A stretch of 64,000 nt of DNA from Xanthomonas hortorum pv. cynarae. Its GTDB lineage: Bacteria; Pseudomonadota; Gammaproteobacteria; Xanthomonadales; Xanthomonadaceae. Shown here in pieces: positions 57,307 to 64,000 of this stretch. Under the pieces are notes generated by a model. It was given only the letters and a program-made list of their open reading frames with translations, was not told the DNA's origin and made no database searches. Location of the stretch: positions 97,037-161,036 of the forward strand of contig NZ_MDFM01000010.1 in NCBI RefSeq assembly GCF_002939985.1, read 5' to 3'. The translations under genes and the position numbers were made by a program. Position 1 is the stretch's first letter, and every line of letters starts with the position of its first letter.

Positions 57307-57634
57307 GTGCGCACCAGAGGCTGGAGAAGCAGCGATTGTGCTCCGCGCGCGGCGCGCACGACAAGCGAGGACGCAGCCATTCGCGATGAAGTGCTTGCAA
57401 TGTGCCGTTGTCAGGCCACCGGCACGGCGCATCCGTGATGCCAGACCGCTCATGTTCGCGTAGGAACGCGCTTGCGCGCGATGAAGCGTTATCGATAACG
57501 CTTCATCGCGCGCAAGCGCGCTCCTACCCGGCACTGCGAAGCAATTGCCTGCACCAAGCTGCCGGATCGACCGCTGCGCACCTTGGGCCGATGGCGTTGC
57601 CGCATCCAGCGGCAGCGCTGAAATGTGGCCGGCT
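57307..57634. other. Intergenic region holding a GTAG-type palindrome
   Basis: This is about 330 bases between the hydrolase and acyl-CoA dehydrogenase genes. Apart from the 68-base palindrome at 57460-57527 I see nothing recognisable. The promoter of the hydrolase gene should lie in the part next to 57307. Confidence 0.5.
57460..57527. repeat. GTAG-type REP palindrome (68 bp)
   Basis: Two 34-base arms meet without a loop and differ at one base. Each begins at its outer end with GTAGGAACGCGCTTGCGCGC or its GTAGGAG variant and runs inward to GATGAAGCGTTATC. The GTAG start and the GC-rich stem place it with the REP elements of xanthomonads (called SMAG in Stenotrophomonas), here as an inverted dimer. 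Such elements are mobilised by RAYT transposases, none of which is in this window. Confidence 0.85.
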
Positions 57635-58783
57635 TCAGCGCAGACCGGTCTCGGCGCGCGCAATCACCAGACGCTGGATTTCCGAGGTGCCTTCGTAGAT
57701 CTCGGTGATCTTGGCATCGCGGAAGTAACGCTCCAGTGGCATTTCCTTGGAATAGCCCATGCCGCCGTGGATCTGCACCGCCTGATGGGTGATCCACATC
57801 GCCGCTTCCGAGGCGGTGAGCTTGGCCACGGCGGCTTCGGTGCCGAACTTGCGCCCCTGCCCCTTCAACCAGGCCGCACGCAGCGTGAGCAGCAGCGCCG
57901 CATCCAGCTTGCACTTCATGTCGGCGATCTTGGCCTGGGTCATCTGGAAGGTGCCGATGGCCGCGCCGAAGGCCTTGCGCTCCTTGACGTAGGCCAAGGT
58001 GGCTTCATACGCCGCACGCGCGATGCCGACCGCCTGCGAGGCGATGCCGATGCGCCCGGCGTCGAGCACGCTCATCGCGGTCTTGAAGCCCTCGCCCTCC
58101 ACGCCCAGCACCTCGTCGGGCTGCGCGATGTAATCGGCAAACTCGATCTCGCAGGTGGCCGAGGCACGGATGCCGAGCTTGGGTTCGGTCTTGCCGCGGT
58201 GGAAGCCGGCGCGGTCGGCGTCAACCATGAAGGCGGTGATGCCGCGCGAGCCCTTGTCCGGCTCGGTCACCGCAAACAGCACGATGTACTTGGCGACCGG
58301 GCCGGAGGTGATCCAGCTCTTCTTGCCGTTGATCACGAAGCTGCCATCGGCCTGTTTGACCGCGCGGCAGCGCATTGCCGAGGCATCCGAACCGGACTGC
58401 GGCTCGGTCAGCGCGAATGCGCCGATCTGCGCACCTTCGGCAATCGCACGCACGTACAGCTGCTTCTGCGCCTCGCTGCCGTTCTTCAAAATACCGGTGC
58501 AGAACAGCGAATTGTTGACCGACACGATGGTGGAGTGCGCGCCGTCGGCGGCAGCAATTTCGATCATCGCCAGCGCGTAGCTGATCGGGTCCATGCCGGC
58601 GCCACCGTACTCGGCCGGCACTTCGATGCCCATCAGGCCGTTTTCGCCGAGCAGGCGAATGTTGTCCAGCGGGAACTCGCCACTGCGGTCGAACTGCTCG
58701 GCGCTGGGGGCGATCTTTTCCTGGGCGATGCGGCGCGCCACATCCTGGATCATCAATTGTTCTTCGGTAAAGCTGAAATCCAC
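57635..58783 (-). CDS. Acyl-CoA dehydrogenase
   Basis: This 382-residue FAD enzyme introduces the alpha-beta double bond in acyl-CoA. Signatures are AFALTEPQSGSDASAMRCRA, the FAD-binding KSWITSGPVAKYIVLFAVT, RKAFGAAIGTFQMTQAKIADM and the catalytic Glu in EIYEGTSEIQRLVIAR. This glutamate position is typical of short-chain and branched-chain dehydrogenases. It starts at GTG 58783 with GGAGGG upstream, giving the family start VDFSFTEEQ. It is divergent from the ArsR-methyltransferase gene. Confidence 0.94.
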   Translation of the reverse strand: MDFSFTEEQLMIQDVARRIAQEKIAPSAEQFDRSGEFPLDNIRLLGENGLMGIEVPAEYGGAGMDPISYALAMIEIAAADGAHSTIVSVNNSLFCTGILKNGSEAQKQLYVRAIAEGAQIGAFALTEPQSGSDASAMRCRAVKQADGSFVINGKKSWITSGPVAKYIVLFAVTEPDKGSRGITAFMVDADRAGFHRGKTEPKLGIRASATCEIEFADYIAQPDEVLGVEGEGFKTAMSVLDAGRIGIASQAVGIARAAYEATLAYVKERKAFGAAIGTFQMTQAKIADMKCKLDAALLLTLRAAWLKGQGRKFGTEAAVAKLTASEAAMWITHQAVQIHGGMGYSKEMPLERYFRDAKITEIYEGTSEIQRLVIARAETGLR

Positions 58784-58874
58784 GTCGCATCCCTCCAGGC
58801 CTAGGCTGAGCACCCATTGTAGCCCCAACCATTCGCATGCGTATGTAGTTGACCCCACACCCTGCCGGGCCGAA

Positions 58875-58904
58875 AATATCTCCATATCGCGATATAGAGA
58901 TATT
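58875..58904. promoter_or_regulatory. 30-bp operator-like palindrome at the start of the ArsR-methyltransferase gene
   Basis: Two 15-base arms (AATATCTCCATATCG and its inverse) differ at a single position. The palindrome ends one base before the ATG and covers the place where the ribosome binding site should be. It is AT-rich in GC-rich surroundings. It is a likely binding site for the ArsR-type protein it precedes, which would give autoregulation of the metH operon. Confidence 0.75.
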
Positions 58905-58905
58905 C

Positions 58906-59901
58906 ATGGATCTGGAAGACTGGTCGGCGCGCCTGAAGGTGTTTGCCGACGCCACCCGAGTACGCCTGCTGACCTTGCTTGAGCAGGAAGAACTCACCGT
59001 GGCCGAGCTGTCGGCCATCACCCGTCTGGCCCAGCCGCGCGTGTCCACCCACCTGGCCAAGCTCAAGGAAGCCGGGCTGGTACGCGACCGCCGCGCTGGC
59101 GTCTCGGCCTATTACCGCTTCGACGAAGTCTCGCTGGACCCGGCGCAGCGCGCCTTGTGGCTGGCGCTGAGCACCGGCAGCGACGACCCGCTGTTGCGCC
59201 AGGACGCCGAGCGCGTGGCCGCGGTGCTGGCCAACCGCGCCGCCGACCAGAACTGGGCCGATTCGGTGGCCGGCGATATGGAGCGGCATTACTCCCCGGG
59301 GCGCACCTGGGAAGCGCTGGCGCGCACGGCGCTGCCCTTGCTGGAAACCGGCGACGTGCTCGACATCGCCTCCGGCGACGGCGTGCTGGCCGAGCTGGTG
59401 GCCCCGCACGCCACCCGCTACATCTGCATCGACACCAGCGCGCGCGTGGTCGCCGCCGCCAGCGAACGCCTGCGCAAGCTGCGCAATGTGGAAGTGCGCG
59501 AAGGCGACATGCATGCGCTGCCGTTCCCCGATGCCAGCTTCGACCTGGTGGTGCTGATGCATGCGCTCACCTACGCGGCCAAGCCGGCGCAAGCGGTGGC
59601 CGAATCCGCGCGCGTGCTGCGCCCCGGTGGCCGCTTGCTGTTGTGCAGCCTGGCCAAGCACGAACATCGCGCCGCGGTGCATGCCTATGGCCACGTCAAT
59701 CTCGGCTTTGCGTCCAAGGAATTGCGCAAGTTCGCGGAGAAAGCCGGGCTGGACGTGTCCAGCCTGGAGACGGTGACGCGCGAGAAGCGCCCGCCGCATT
59801 TCGAAGTGATTTCGTTGATTGCGATGAAGCCGGGAGTGGTTACTCGGGATTCGGGATTGGATGAAAGCAAGAGCATTGACTCAGGGAGAACTGGATCATG
59901 A
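58906..59901 (+). CDS. ArsR-family regulator fused to a SAM-dependent methyltransferase domain (SahR-like)
   Basis: This 331-residue protein has an N-terminal winged helix of ArsR type (residues about 5-80: [24 protein letters not shown], then [17 protein letters not shown]). A class I methyltransferase fold follows (residues about 140-305), with [17 protein letters not shown] and the [17 protein letters not shown] block. It overlaps metH by four bases. In proteobacteria SahR-type regulators sense S-adenosylhomocysteine and control the methionine cycle, which fits the context; identity with SahR is inference. The last 19 residues are encoded largely by a family A repeat, so the tail may be a recent addition. 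Confidence 0.85.
   Translation: MDLEDWSARLKVFADATRVRLLTLLEQEELTVAELSAITRLAQPRVSTHLAKLKEAGLVRDRRAGVSAYYRFDEVSLDPAQRALWLALSTGSDDPLLRQDAERVAAVLANRAADQNWADSVAGDMERHYSPGRTWEALARTALPLLETGDVLDIASGDGVLAELVAPHATRYICIDTSARVVAAASERLRKLRNVEVREGDMHALPFPDASFDLVVLMHALTYAAKPAQAVAESARVLRPGGRLLLCSLAKHEHRAAVHAYGHVNLGFASKELRKFAEKAGLDVSSLETVTREKRPPHFEVISLIAMKPGVVTRDSGLDESKSIDSGRTGS
59844..59876 (+). repeat. Family A repeat inside the 3' end of the regulator gene
   Basis: The units TCGGGATTCGGGATTGG, followed by AAGCAAGAGCAT, match the intergenic repeat near 7.05 kb, including its GCAAGAGCA end. Here they encode the C-terminal tail of the ArsR-methyltransferase protein. They lie directly before the metH ribosome binding site (GGGAGAA). 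Confidence 0.65.
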
Positions 59902-61031
59902 CGTCTGCACAGCTCCCTACTCCCCCAATCCCGTTCTCGCTGCCCTGGCTGCATCCCGAGCGCGCCGAAAAACTCCGTGCTGCGTTGCGCGAGCGCATCC
60001 TCATCATCGATGGCGCGATGGGCACCATGATCCAGCGCCATGATCTGCAGGAACCCGACTATCGTGGCACCCGCTTTGCCGACGGCTACGACAGCGCACA
60101 GGTGCATGTGCACGGGCCGGGCTGCGATCACGCGCCGCAAAGCCACGACCTGAAAGGCAACAACGACCTGTTGCTGCTGTCTAGCCCCGAGATCATCTCC
60201 GGTATCCATCGCGCCTATCTGGATGCCGGGGCCGATCTGCTGGAAACCAACACCTTCAATGCAACCTCGGTGAGTCAGGCCGACTATCACCTCGAACACC
60301 TGGTGTACGAATTGAACAAGGCCGGCGCGCAGGTTGCGCGCGCGTGCTGCGACGAGGTCGAAGCGCTCACTCCGCACAAGCCGCGCTTCGTGATCGGCGT
60401 GCTCGGCCCCACCAGCCGCACCGCATCGATCAGCCCGGACGTCAATGACCCCGGGTACCGCAATACCAGTTTCGATGCGCTACGCGAGACCTATCGCGAG
60501 GCCATCGACGGCTTGATCGACGGCGGTGCCGACACGCTGATGGTGGAAACCATCTTCGACACGCTCAACGCCAAGGCCGCGCTGTATGCGATCGAAGAAG
60601 TGTTCGAAGCACGCGGCGGGCGCTTGCCGGTGATGATCTCCGGCACCATCACCGACGCCTCAGGTCGCACCTTGTCCGGCCAAACGGCAGAGGCGTTCTA
60701 TGCCTCGGTCGCACACGGGCGGCCGCTGTCGGTGGGCTTGAACTGTGCGCTTGGCGCCAAGGATCTGCGCCCGCATGTGGAAACGCTGTCGCAGATCGCC
60801 GATGCCTATGTCAGCGCGCATCCCAATGCCGGCCTGCCGAATGCCTTCGGCGAGTACGACGAAAGCCCGGAAGAAACGGCCGCAACCTTGCGCGAATTTG
60901 CGCAAGCCGGCCTGCTCAATCTGGTCGGCGGCTGCTGCGGCACCTCGCCGGATCACATCCGCGCGATTGCCGAGGCCGTGGCCGATCTGCCGCCGCGCCG
61001 ACTCCCTAGCGCTTACGAGCAAGCCGCATGA
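59898..61031 (+). CDS. metH: Methionine synthase, homocysteine-binding part (separate N-terminal protein)
   Basis: This 377-residue protein corresponds to the first module of cobalamin-dependent methionine synthase. The Hcy-binding TIM barrel starts with [16 protein letters not shown]. Zinc ligands are C283 (LNCALG), C346 and C347 (GGCCGTSP). The motifs [17 protein letters not shown] and [15 protein letters not shown] are as in full MetH. It ends before the pterin domain; the next gene carries the rest. ATG 59898 overlaps the regulator stop and has GGGAGAA upstream. The zinc site activates homocysteine for methylation. Confidence 0.94.
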   Translation: MTSAQLPTPPIPFSLPWLHPERAEKLRAALRERILIIDGAMGTMIQRHDLQEPDYRGTRFADGYDSAQVHVHGPGCDHAPQSHDLKGNNDLLLLSSPEIISGIHRAYLDAGADLLETNTFNATSVSQADYHLEHLVYELNKAGAQVARACCDEVEALTPHKPRFVIGVLGPTSRTASISPDVNDPGYRNTSFDALRETYREAIDGLIDGGADTLMVETIFDTLNAKAALYAIEEVFEARGGRLPVMISGTITDASGRTLSGQTAEAFYASVAHGRPLSVGLNCALGAKDLRPHVETLSQIADAYVSAHPNAGLPNAFGEYDESPEETAATLREFAQAGLLNLVGGCCGTSPDHIRAIAEAVADLPPRRLPSAYEQAA

Positions 61032-61110
61032 GCGACAGGCTCACTAGCGACACTTTTTCAGCCAACGTGTCACGCGCTTTTGCGTGCGCAACACCATTGC
61101 GGATGCGCGC

Positions 61111-63867
61111 ATGAACGACCAACTCCGCTATACCCGCCTGTCCGGCCTGGAACCGCTGGTCATCACCCCGGATCTGTTGTTCGTCAACGTCGGCGAGCGC
61201 ACCAACGTCACCGGCAGCGCGCAGTTCCGCAAGCTGATCAAGGAAGAGCGCTACGAAGAAGCGGTAGAAGTCGCACGCCAGCAGGTTGCCAGCGGCGCGC
61301 AGATCCTCGACGTCAACATGGACGAGGGCCTGATCGATTCCGAAAAAGCGATGACGCGCTTTCTCAACCTGATCATGTCCGAGCCAGATATCGCGCGTAT
61401 TCCAGTGATGGTGGATTCGTCCAAGTGGAGCGTGATCGAAGCCGGCTTGAAGTGCCTGCAAGGCAAGAGCGTGGTCAATTCGATCTCGCTCAAGGAAGGC
61501 GAAGCACAATTCATCGAACAGGCGCGCAAGGTGCTGCGCTATGGCGCCGCCGCAGTGGTGATGGCCTTCGATGAAGTGGGCCAGGCCGACACCTGTGCGC
61601 GCAAGGTCGAGATCTGCGCGCGCGCCTACAAGGTGCTGACCGAGCAGGTGGGATTTCCGCCGGAAGACATCATCTTCGACCCGAATATCTTTGCCGTGGC
61701 CACCGGTATCGAGGAGCACGACAACTACGCGGTGGACTTCATCGAAGCCACCCGGGAGATCAAGCGCACGCTGCCGCATTGCCATATTTCCGGCGGCGTT
61801 TCCAATGTGTCGTTTTCGTTCCGCGGCAACGAAATGGTGCGCCAGGCGATCCATTCGGTGTTCCTGTTCCATGCGATCAAGGCCGGCATGGACATGGGCA
61901 TCGTCAACGCCGGCGGCATGCCGATCTACGACGAGCTGGACCCGGAGCTGCGCGAGCGTGTGGAGGATGTGATCCTCAACCGCCGCAAGGACGGCACCGA
62001 ACGCTTGCTGGAAATTGCAGAGCGCTACAAAGGCAGCAAGGGCGCCGCCAAGGTCGAAGACCTGGCCTGGCGCGAGAAGCCGGTGCGCGCACGTCTGGCG
62101 CATGCGCTGGTGCATGGCATCGATGCGTTCGTGGAAACCGATACCGAAGAGGCGCGCCAGCAATCCACGCGCCCGCTGGATGTGATCGAAGGCCCGCTGA
62201 TGGACGGCATGAACGTGGTCGGCGACCTGTTCGGCGCCGGCAAAATGTTCCTGCCGCAGGTGGTCAAATCCGCACGTGTGATGAAGAAAGCGGTGGCGTA
62301 TCTGTTGCCGTACATCGAGGCGGAAAAACTGCGCACCGGCGATGTCGGCAAATCCAACGGCAAGATCATCATGGCCACGGTCAAGGGCGATGTGCACGAC
62401 ATCGGCAAGAACATCGTCGGGGTGGTGTTGGCGTGCAACAACTTCGACGTGGTGGATCTGGGCGTGATGGTCTCGGCGCAGGTGATCCTGGACCGGGCGC
62501 GTGCGGAGAATGCCGATCTGATTGGGCTATCCGGCTTGATCACTCCGTCGCTGGAAGAGATGTCGCATGTTGCGCGCGAGATGCAGCGACAGGGATTCGA
62601 GATTCCGTTGTTGATCGGTGGCGCCACCACCTCGCGCGCGCACACTGCACTGAAGATCGACCCGCATTACAAAGCGCCCACAGTGTGGGTGAAGGACGCC
62701 TCGCGCGCAGTGGGTGTTGCGCAATCGCTGATCTCGCGCGATCTGCGCCAGGCCTTCGTGGCCGCCAACGATGCCGACTACGCGGAGATCCGCACCCGCC
62801 ACAGAAATCGTGGCGATGCAAAACGCCTGGTCTCGCTGGAAAAGGCACGCGCGCAGCGTTTCGATGGCGATTGGGACAACTACGTGCCGCCTACCCCGCG
62901 TCAGCCGGGCGTGCATGTGTTCGACGACTATCCGCTGCAGGAGTTGATCGAGCTGATCGACTGGACCCCGTTCTTCCAGGCCTGGGAACTGGCCGGCAAG
63001 TTCCCGGCAATTCTCAGCGATGACGTGGTCGGTCCGCAGGCCAACGAGTTGTATCGCGATGCGCGCAAGATGCTGCGCACGATCGTCGCCGAGAGGTGGC
63101 TGACCGCGAAGGCCGTGTTCGGGCTGTGGCCGGCCAATAGTGTGGGCGATGATGTGGAAGTGGTCCTGACGGACCACCGGGATTTGGCAATCGGGATTGG
63201 AGATTCGCGGCAGCCCAGCCAATCCCACATCCCCGATTCCCAGTCCCGGCAGCTGCTGCACTTCTTGCGCCAACAGGTCGACAAACCCGTGGACCGCCCC
63301 GACTTCTGTCTGGCCGATTTCATCGCGCCCAAGACCAGCGGCAAACAGGACTGGATTGGTGCGTTTGCAGTCACTGCCGGCATTGGTATCGACCCGCATG
63401 TGGCCCGTTTCGAAGCGGCGCACGACGACTACAATTCCATTCTGCTAAAGGCCTTGGCCGACCGTCTGGCCGAAGCACTCGCCGAGCGTTTGCATCAGCG
63501 TGTGCGTACCGAGTTCTGGGGGTACATCGAAGACGAGGGCTTGGACAATGAGGCATTGATCGCCGAGCGCTATCGCGGCATCCGTCCTGCGCCCGGCTAC
63601 CCTGCATGCCCGGAACATAGCGAAAAACGCACCTTGTTCGATCTGCTCGACGCCGAGCGCAACACCACGATGACGCTGACCGAAAGTTTCGCGATGCTGC
63701 CTACCGCAGCGGTGTCGGGTTATTACTTCAGCCACCCCAAGAGCCAGTATTTCGTGGTCGGGCGAGTGGGCAAGGAACAGGTTGCCGATTACGCCAAACG
63801 CAAGGGCATCACACTTGCGCTGGCCGAACGCTGGTTGGCATCGAATCTGGATTACGACCCGGAGTAA
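61111..63867 (+). CDS. metH: Methionine synthase, pterin/cobalamin/reactivation part
   Basis: This 918-residue protein carries modules 2-4 of MetH. The methyltetrahydrofolate-binding domain (residues about 15-290) includes [11 protein letters not shown]. The cobalamin domain has D427-x-H429-x-x-G432, where H429 binds cobalt, and [15 protein letters not shown]. The C-terminal AdoMet activation domain (about 590-918) includes [12 protein letters not shown]. Compared with E. coli MetH, about 19 extra residues lie between VGDD and LRQQ. They coincide with a family A repeat at 63177-63249, which is in frame. It is separated from the first metH gene by 79 bases. Confidence 0.94.
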   Translation: MNDQLRYTRLSGLEPLVITPDLLFVNVGERTNVTGSAQFRKLIKEERYEEAVEVARQQVASGAQILDVNMDEGLIDSEKAMTRFLNLIMSEPDIARIPVMVDSSKWSVIEAGLKCLQGKSVVNSISLKEGEAQFIEQARKVLRYGAAAVVMAFDEVGQADTCARKVEICARAYKVLTEQVGFPPEDIIFDPNIFAVATGIEEHDNYAVDFIEATREIKRTLPHCHISGGVSNVSFSFRGNEMVRQAIHSVFLFHAIKAGMDMGIVNAGGMPIYDELDPELRERVEDVILNRRKDGTERLLEIAERYKGSKGAAKVEDLAWREKPVRARLAHALVHGIDAFVETDTEEARQQSTRPLDVIEGPLMDGMNVVGDLFGAGKMFLPQVVKSARVMKKAVAYLLPYIEAEKLRTGDVGKSNGKIIMATVKGDVHDIGKNIVGVVLACNNFDVVDLGVMVSAQVILDRARAENADLIGLSGLITPSLEEMSHVAREMQRQGFEIPLLIGGATTSRAHTALKIDPHYKAPTVWVKDASRAVGVAQSLISRDLRQAFVAANDADYAEIRTRHRNRGDAKRLVSLEKARAQRFDGDWDNYVPPTPRQPGVHVFDDYPLQELIELIDWTPFFQAWELAGKFPAILSDDVVGPQANELYRDARKMLRTIVAERWLTAKAVFGLWPANSVGDDVEVVLTDHRDLAIGIGDSRQPSQSHIPDSQSRQLLHFLRQQVDKPVDRPDFCLADFIAPKTSGKQDWIGAFAVTAGIGIDPHVARFEAAHDDYNSILLKALADRLAEALAERLHQRVRTEFWGYIEDEGLDNEALIAERYRGIRPAPGYPACPEHSEKRTLFDLLDAERNTTMTLTESFAMLPTAAVSGYYFSHPKSQYFVVGRVGKEQVADYAKRKGITLALAERWLASNLDYDPE
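63177..63249 (+). repeat. Family A palindromic repeat inserted in frame within metH
   Basis: The left arm CCGGGATTTGGCAATCGGG and the right arm ending CCCCGATTCCCAGTCCCGG are imperfect inverted copies of the GGGATT-type repeat, around an 18-base centre. The element encodes residues about 689-713 of the second metH product. It keeps the frame and introduces no stop. Confidence 0.75.
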
Positions 63868-64000
63868 GGGCGGTTGATCTGCGGCTTGGCTGCAGGGTCC
63901 TTGCCGGCCCACCGTCGCGGGACACGCCGCAAGTACGTCCCTGTAGCAACTGTGTTGTTGGAGGGGCTTTGGCCACTCCGTAAGCCGGGCACGGTGGTGC
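63868..64000. other. Downstream of metH, nothing recognised
   Basis: The final 133 bases contain no ORF of note. A CTGTAGCAAC..GTTGTTGGAGGGG stretch near 63940-63966 could be part of another short repeat, but it is cut by the window end. Confidence 0.4.

Noticed and set aside
61032..61110. Cobalamin or SAM riboswitch before the second metH gene
   Set aside because: The 79-base gap is too short and shows only a 5-bp hairpin, with no B12-box or SAM-aptamer core.

Overview
The window is about 64 kb of a GC-rich (about 65%) gammaproteobacterial chromosome. Protein content and gene order point to Xanthomonas or a very close relative: a kynurenine-pathway NAD cluster, OprP with two tandem PstS proteins, methionine synthase split into two genes, and families of short intergenic repeats including a GTAG-type REP palindrome. 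It is almost entirely core genome, densely packed, with many 1-4 bp start/stop overlaps. I see no prophage, insertion sequence, CRISPR array or rRNA. There is one tRNA, tRNA-Leu(CAG).

Layout. (1) 1-6.3 kb: the N-terminus of an NAD-dependent DNA ligase of clearly lower GC runs off the left edge. It is followed by a Tat-exported HisC-like aminotransferase, then zipA and smc. (2) 6.5-10.2 kb: rplI-rpsR-rpsF, an IscA-type protein and asnS. (3) 10.2-18.1 kb: two small unknown proteins and a PaiB-like FMN protein, a beta-carbonic anhydrase, then the lower kynurenine pathway (nbaC, a FUSC membrane protein, kynU, kmo). Kmo, KynU and NbaC would convert kynurenine to the quinolinate precursor for NAD. 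(4) 18.2-33.8 kb: housekeeping genes, including sbcB, a 5'-nucleotidase, nadK, rlmKL, an ABC-F ATPase, an acetyltransferase, a hydrolase, a MOSC protein, a peptidoglycan amidase, sseA, a DUF1289-Nudix fusion and a secreted FKBP isomerase. (5) 34-38.8 kb: an enoyl-CoA hydratase, nth, and a SulP transporter coupled to a second beta-carbonic anhydrase (candidate bicarbonate uptake). (6) 39-46.5 kb: the phosphate-starvation block oprP-pstS-pstS-pstC-pstA-pstB-phoU, with Pho-box-like sites. (7) 46.6-58.8 kb: an RcnB-like protein, rnt, a large periplasmic-sensor diguanylate cyclase, rlmB, a GFA-family protein, rnr, tRNA-Leu, a tandem SGNH hydrolase and an acyl-CoA dehydrogenase. (8) 58.9-63.9 kb: an ArsR-type regulator fused to a methyltransferase, with a 30-bp palindrome at its start codon, in an overlapping operon with both halves of metH.

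The most unusual signals are: a short palindromic repeat that has entered metH in frame, adding about 19 residues to the reactivation domain; a copy of the same repeat that forms the C-terminal tail of the upstream regulator; the compositionally foreign ligA at the left edge; and the palindrome that overlaps the translation start of the methionine-cycle regulator. Start codons were chosen by eye from ribosome binding sites, overlaps and recalled homologues. No database search was run.
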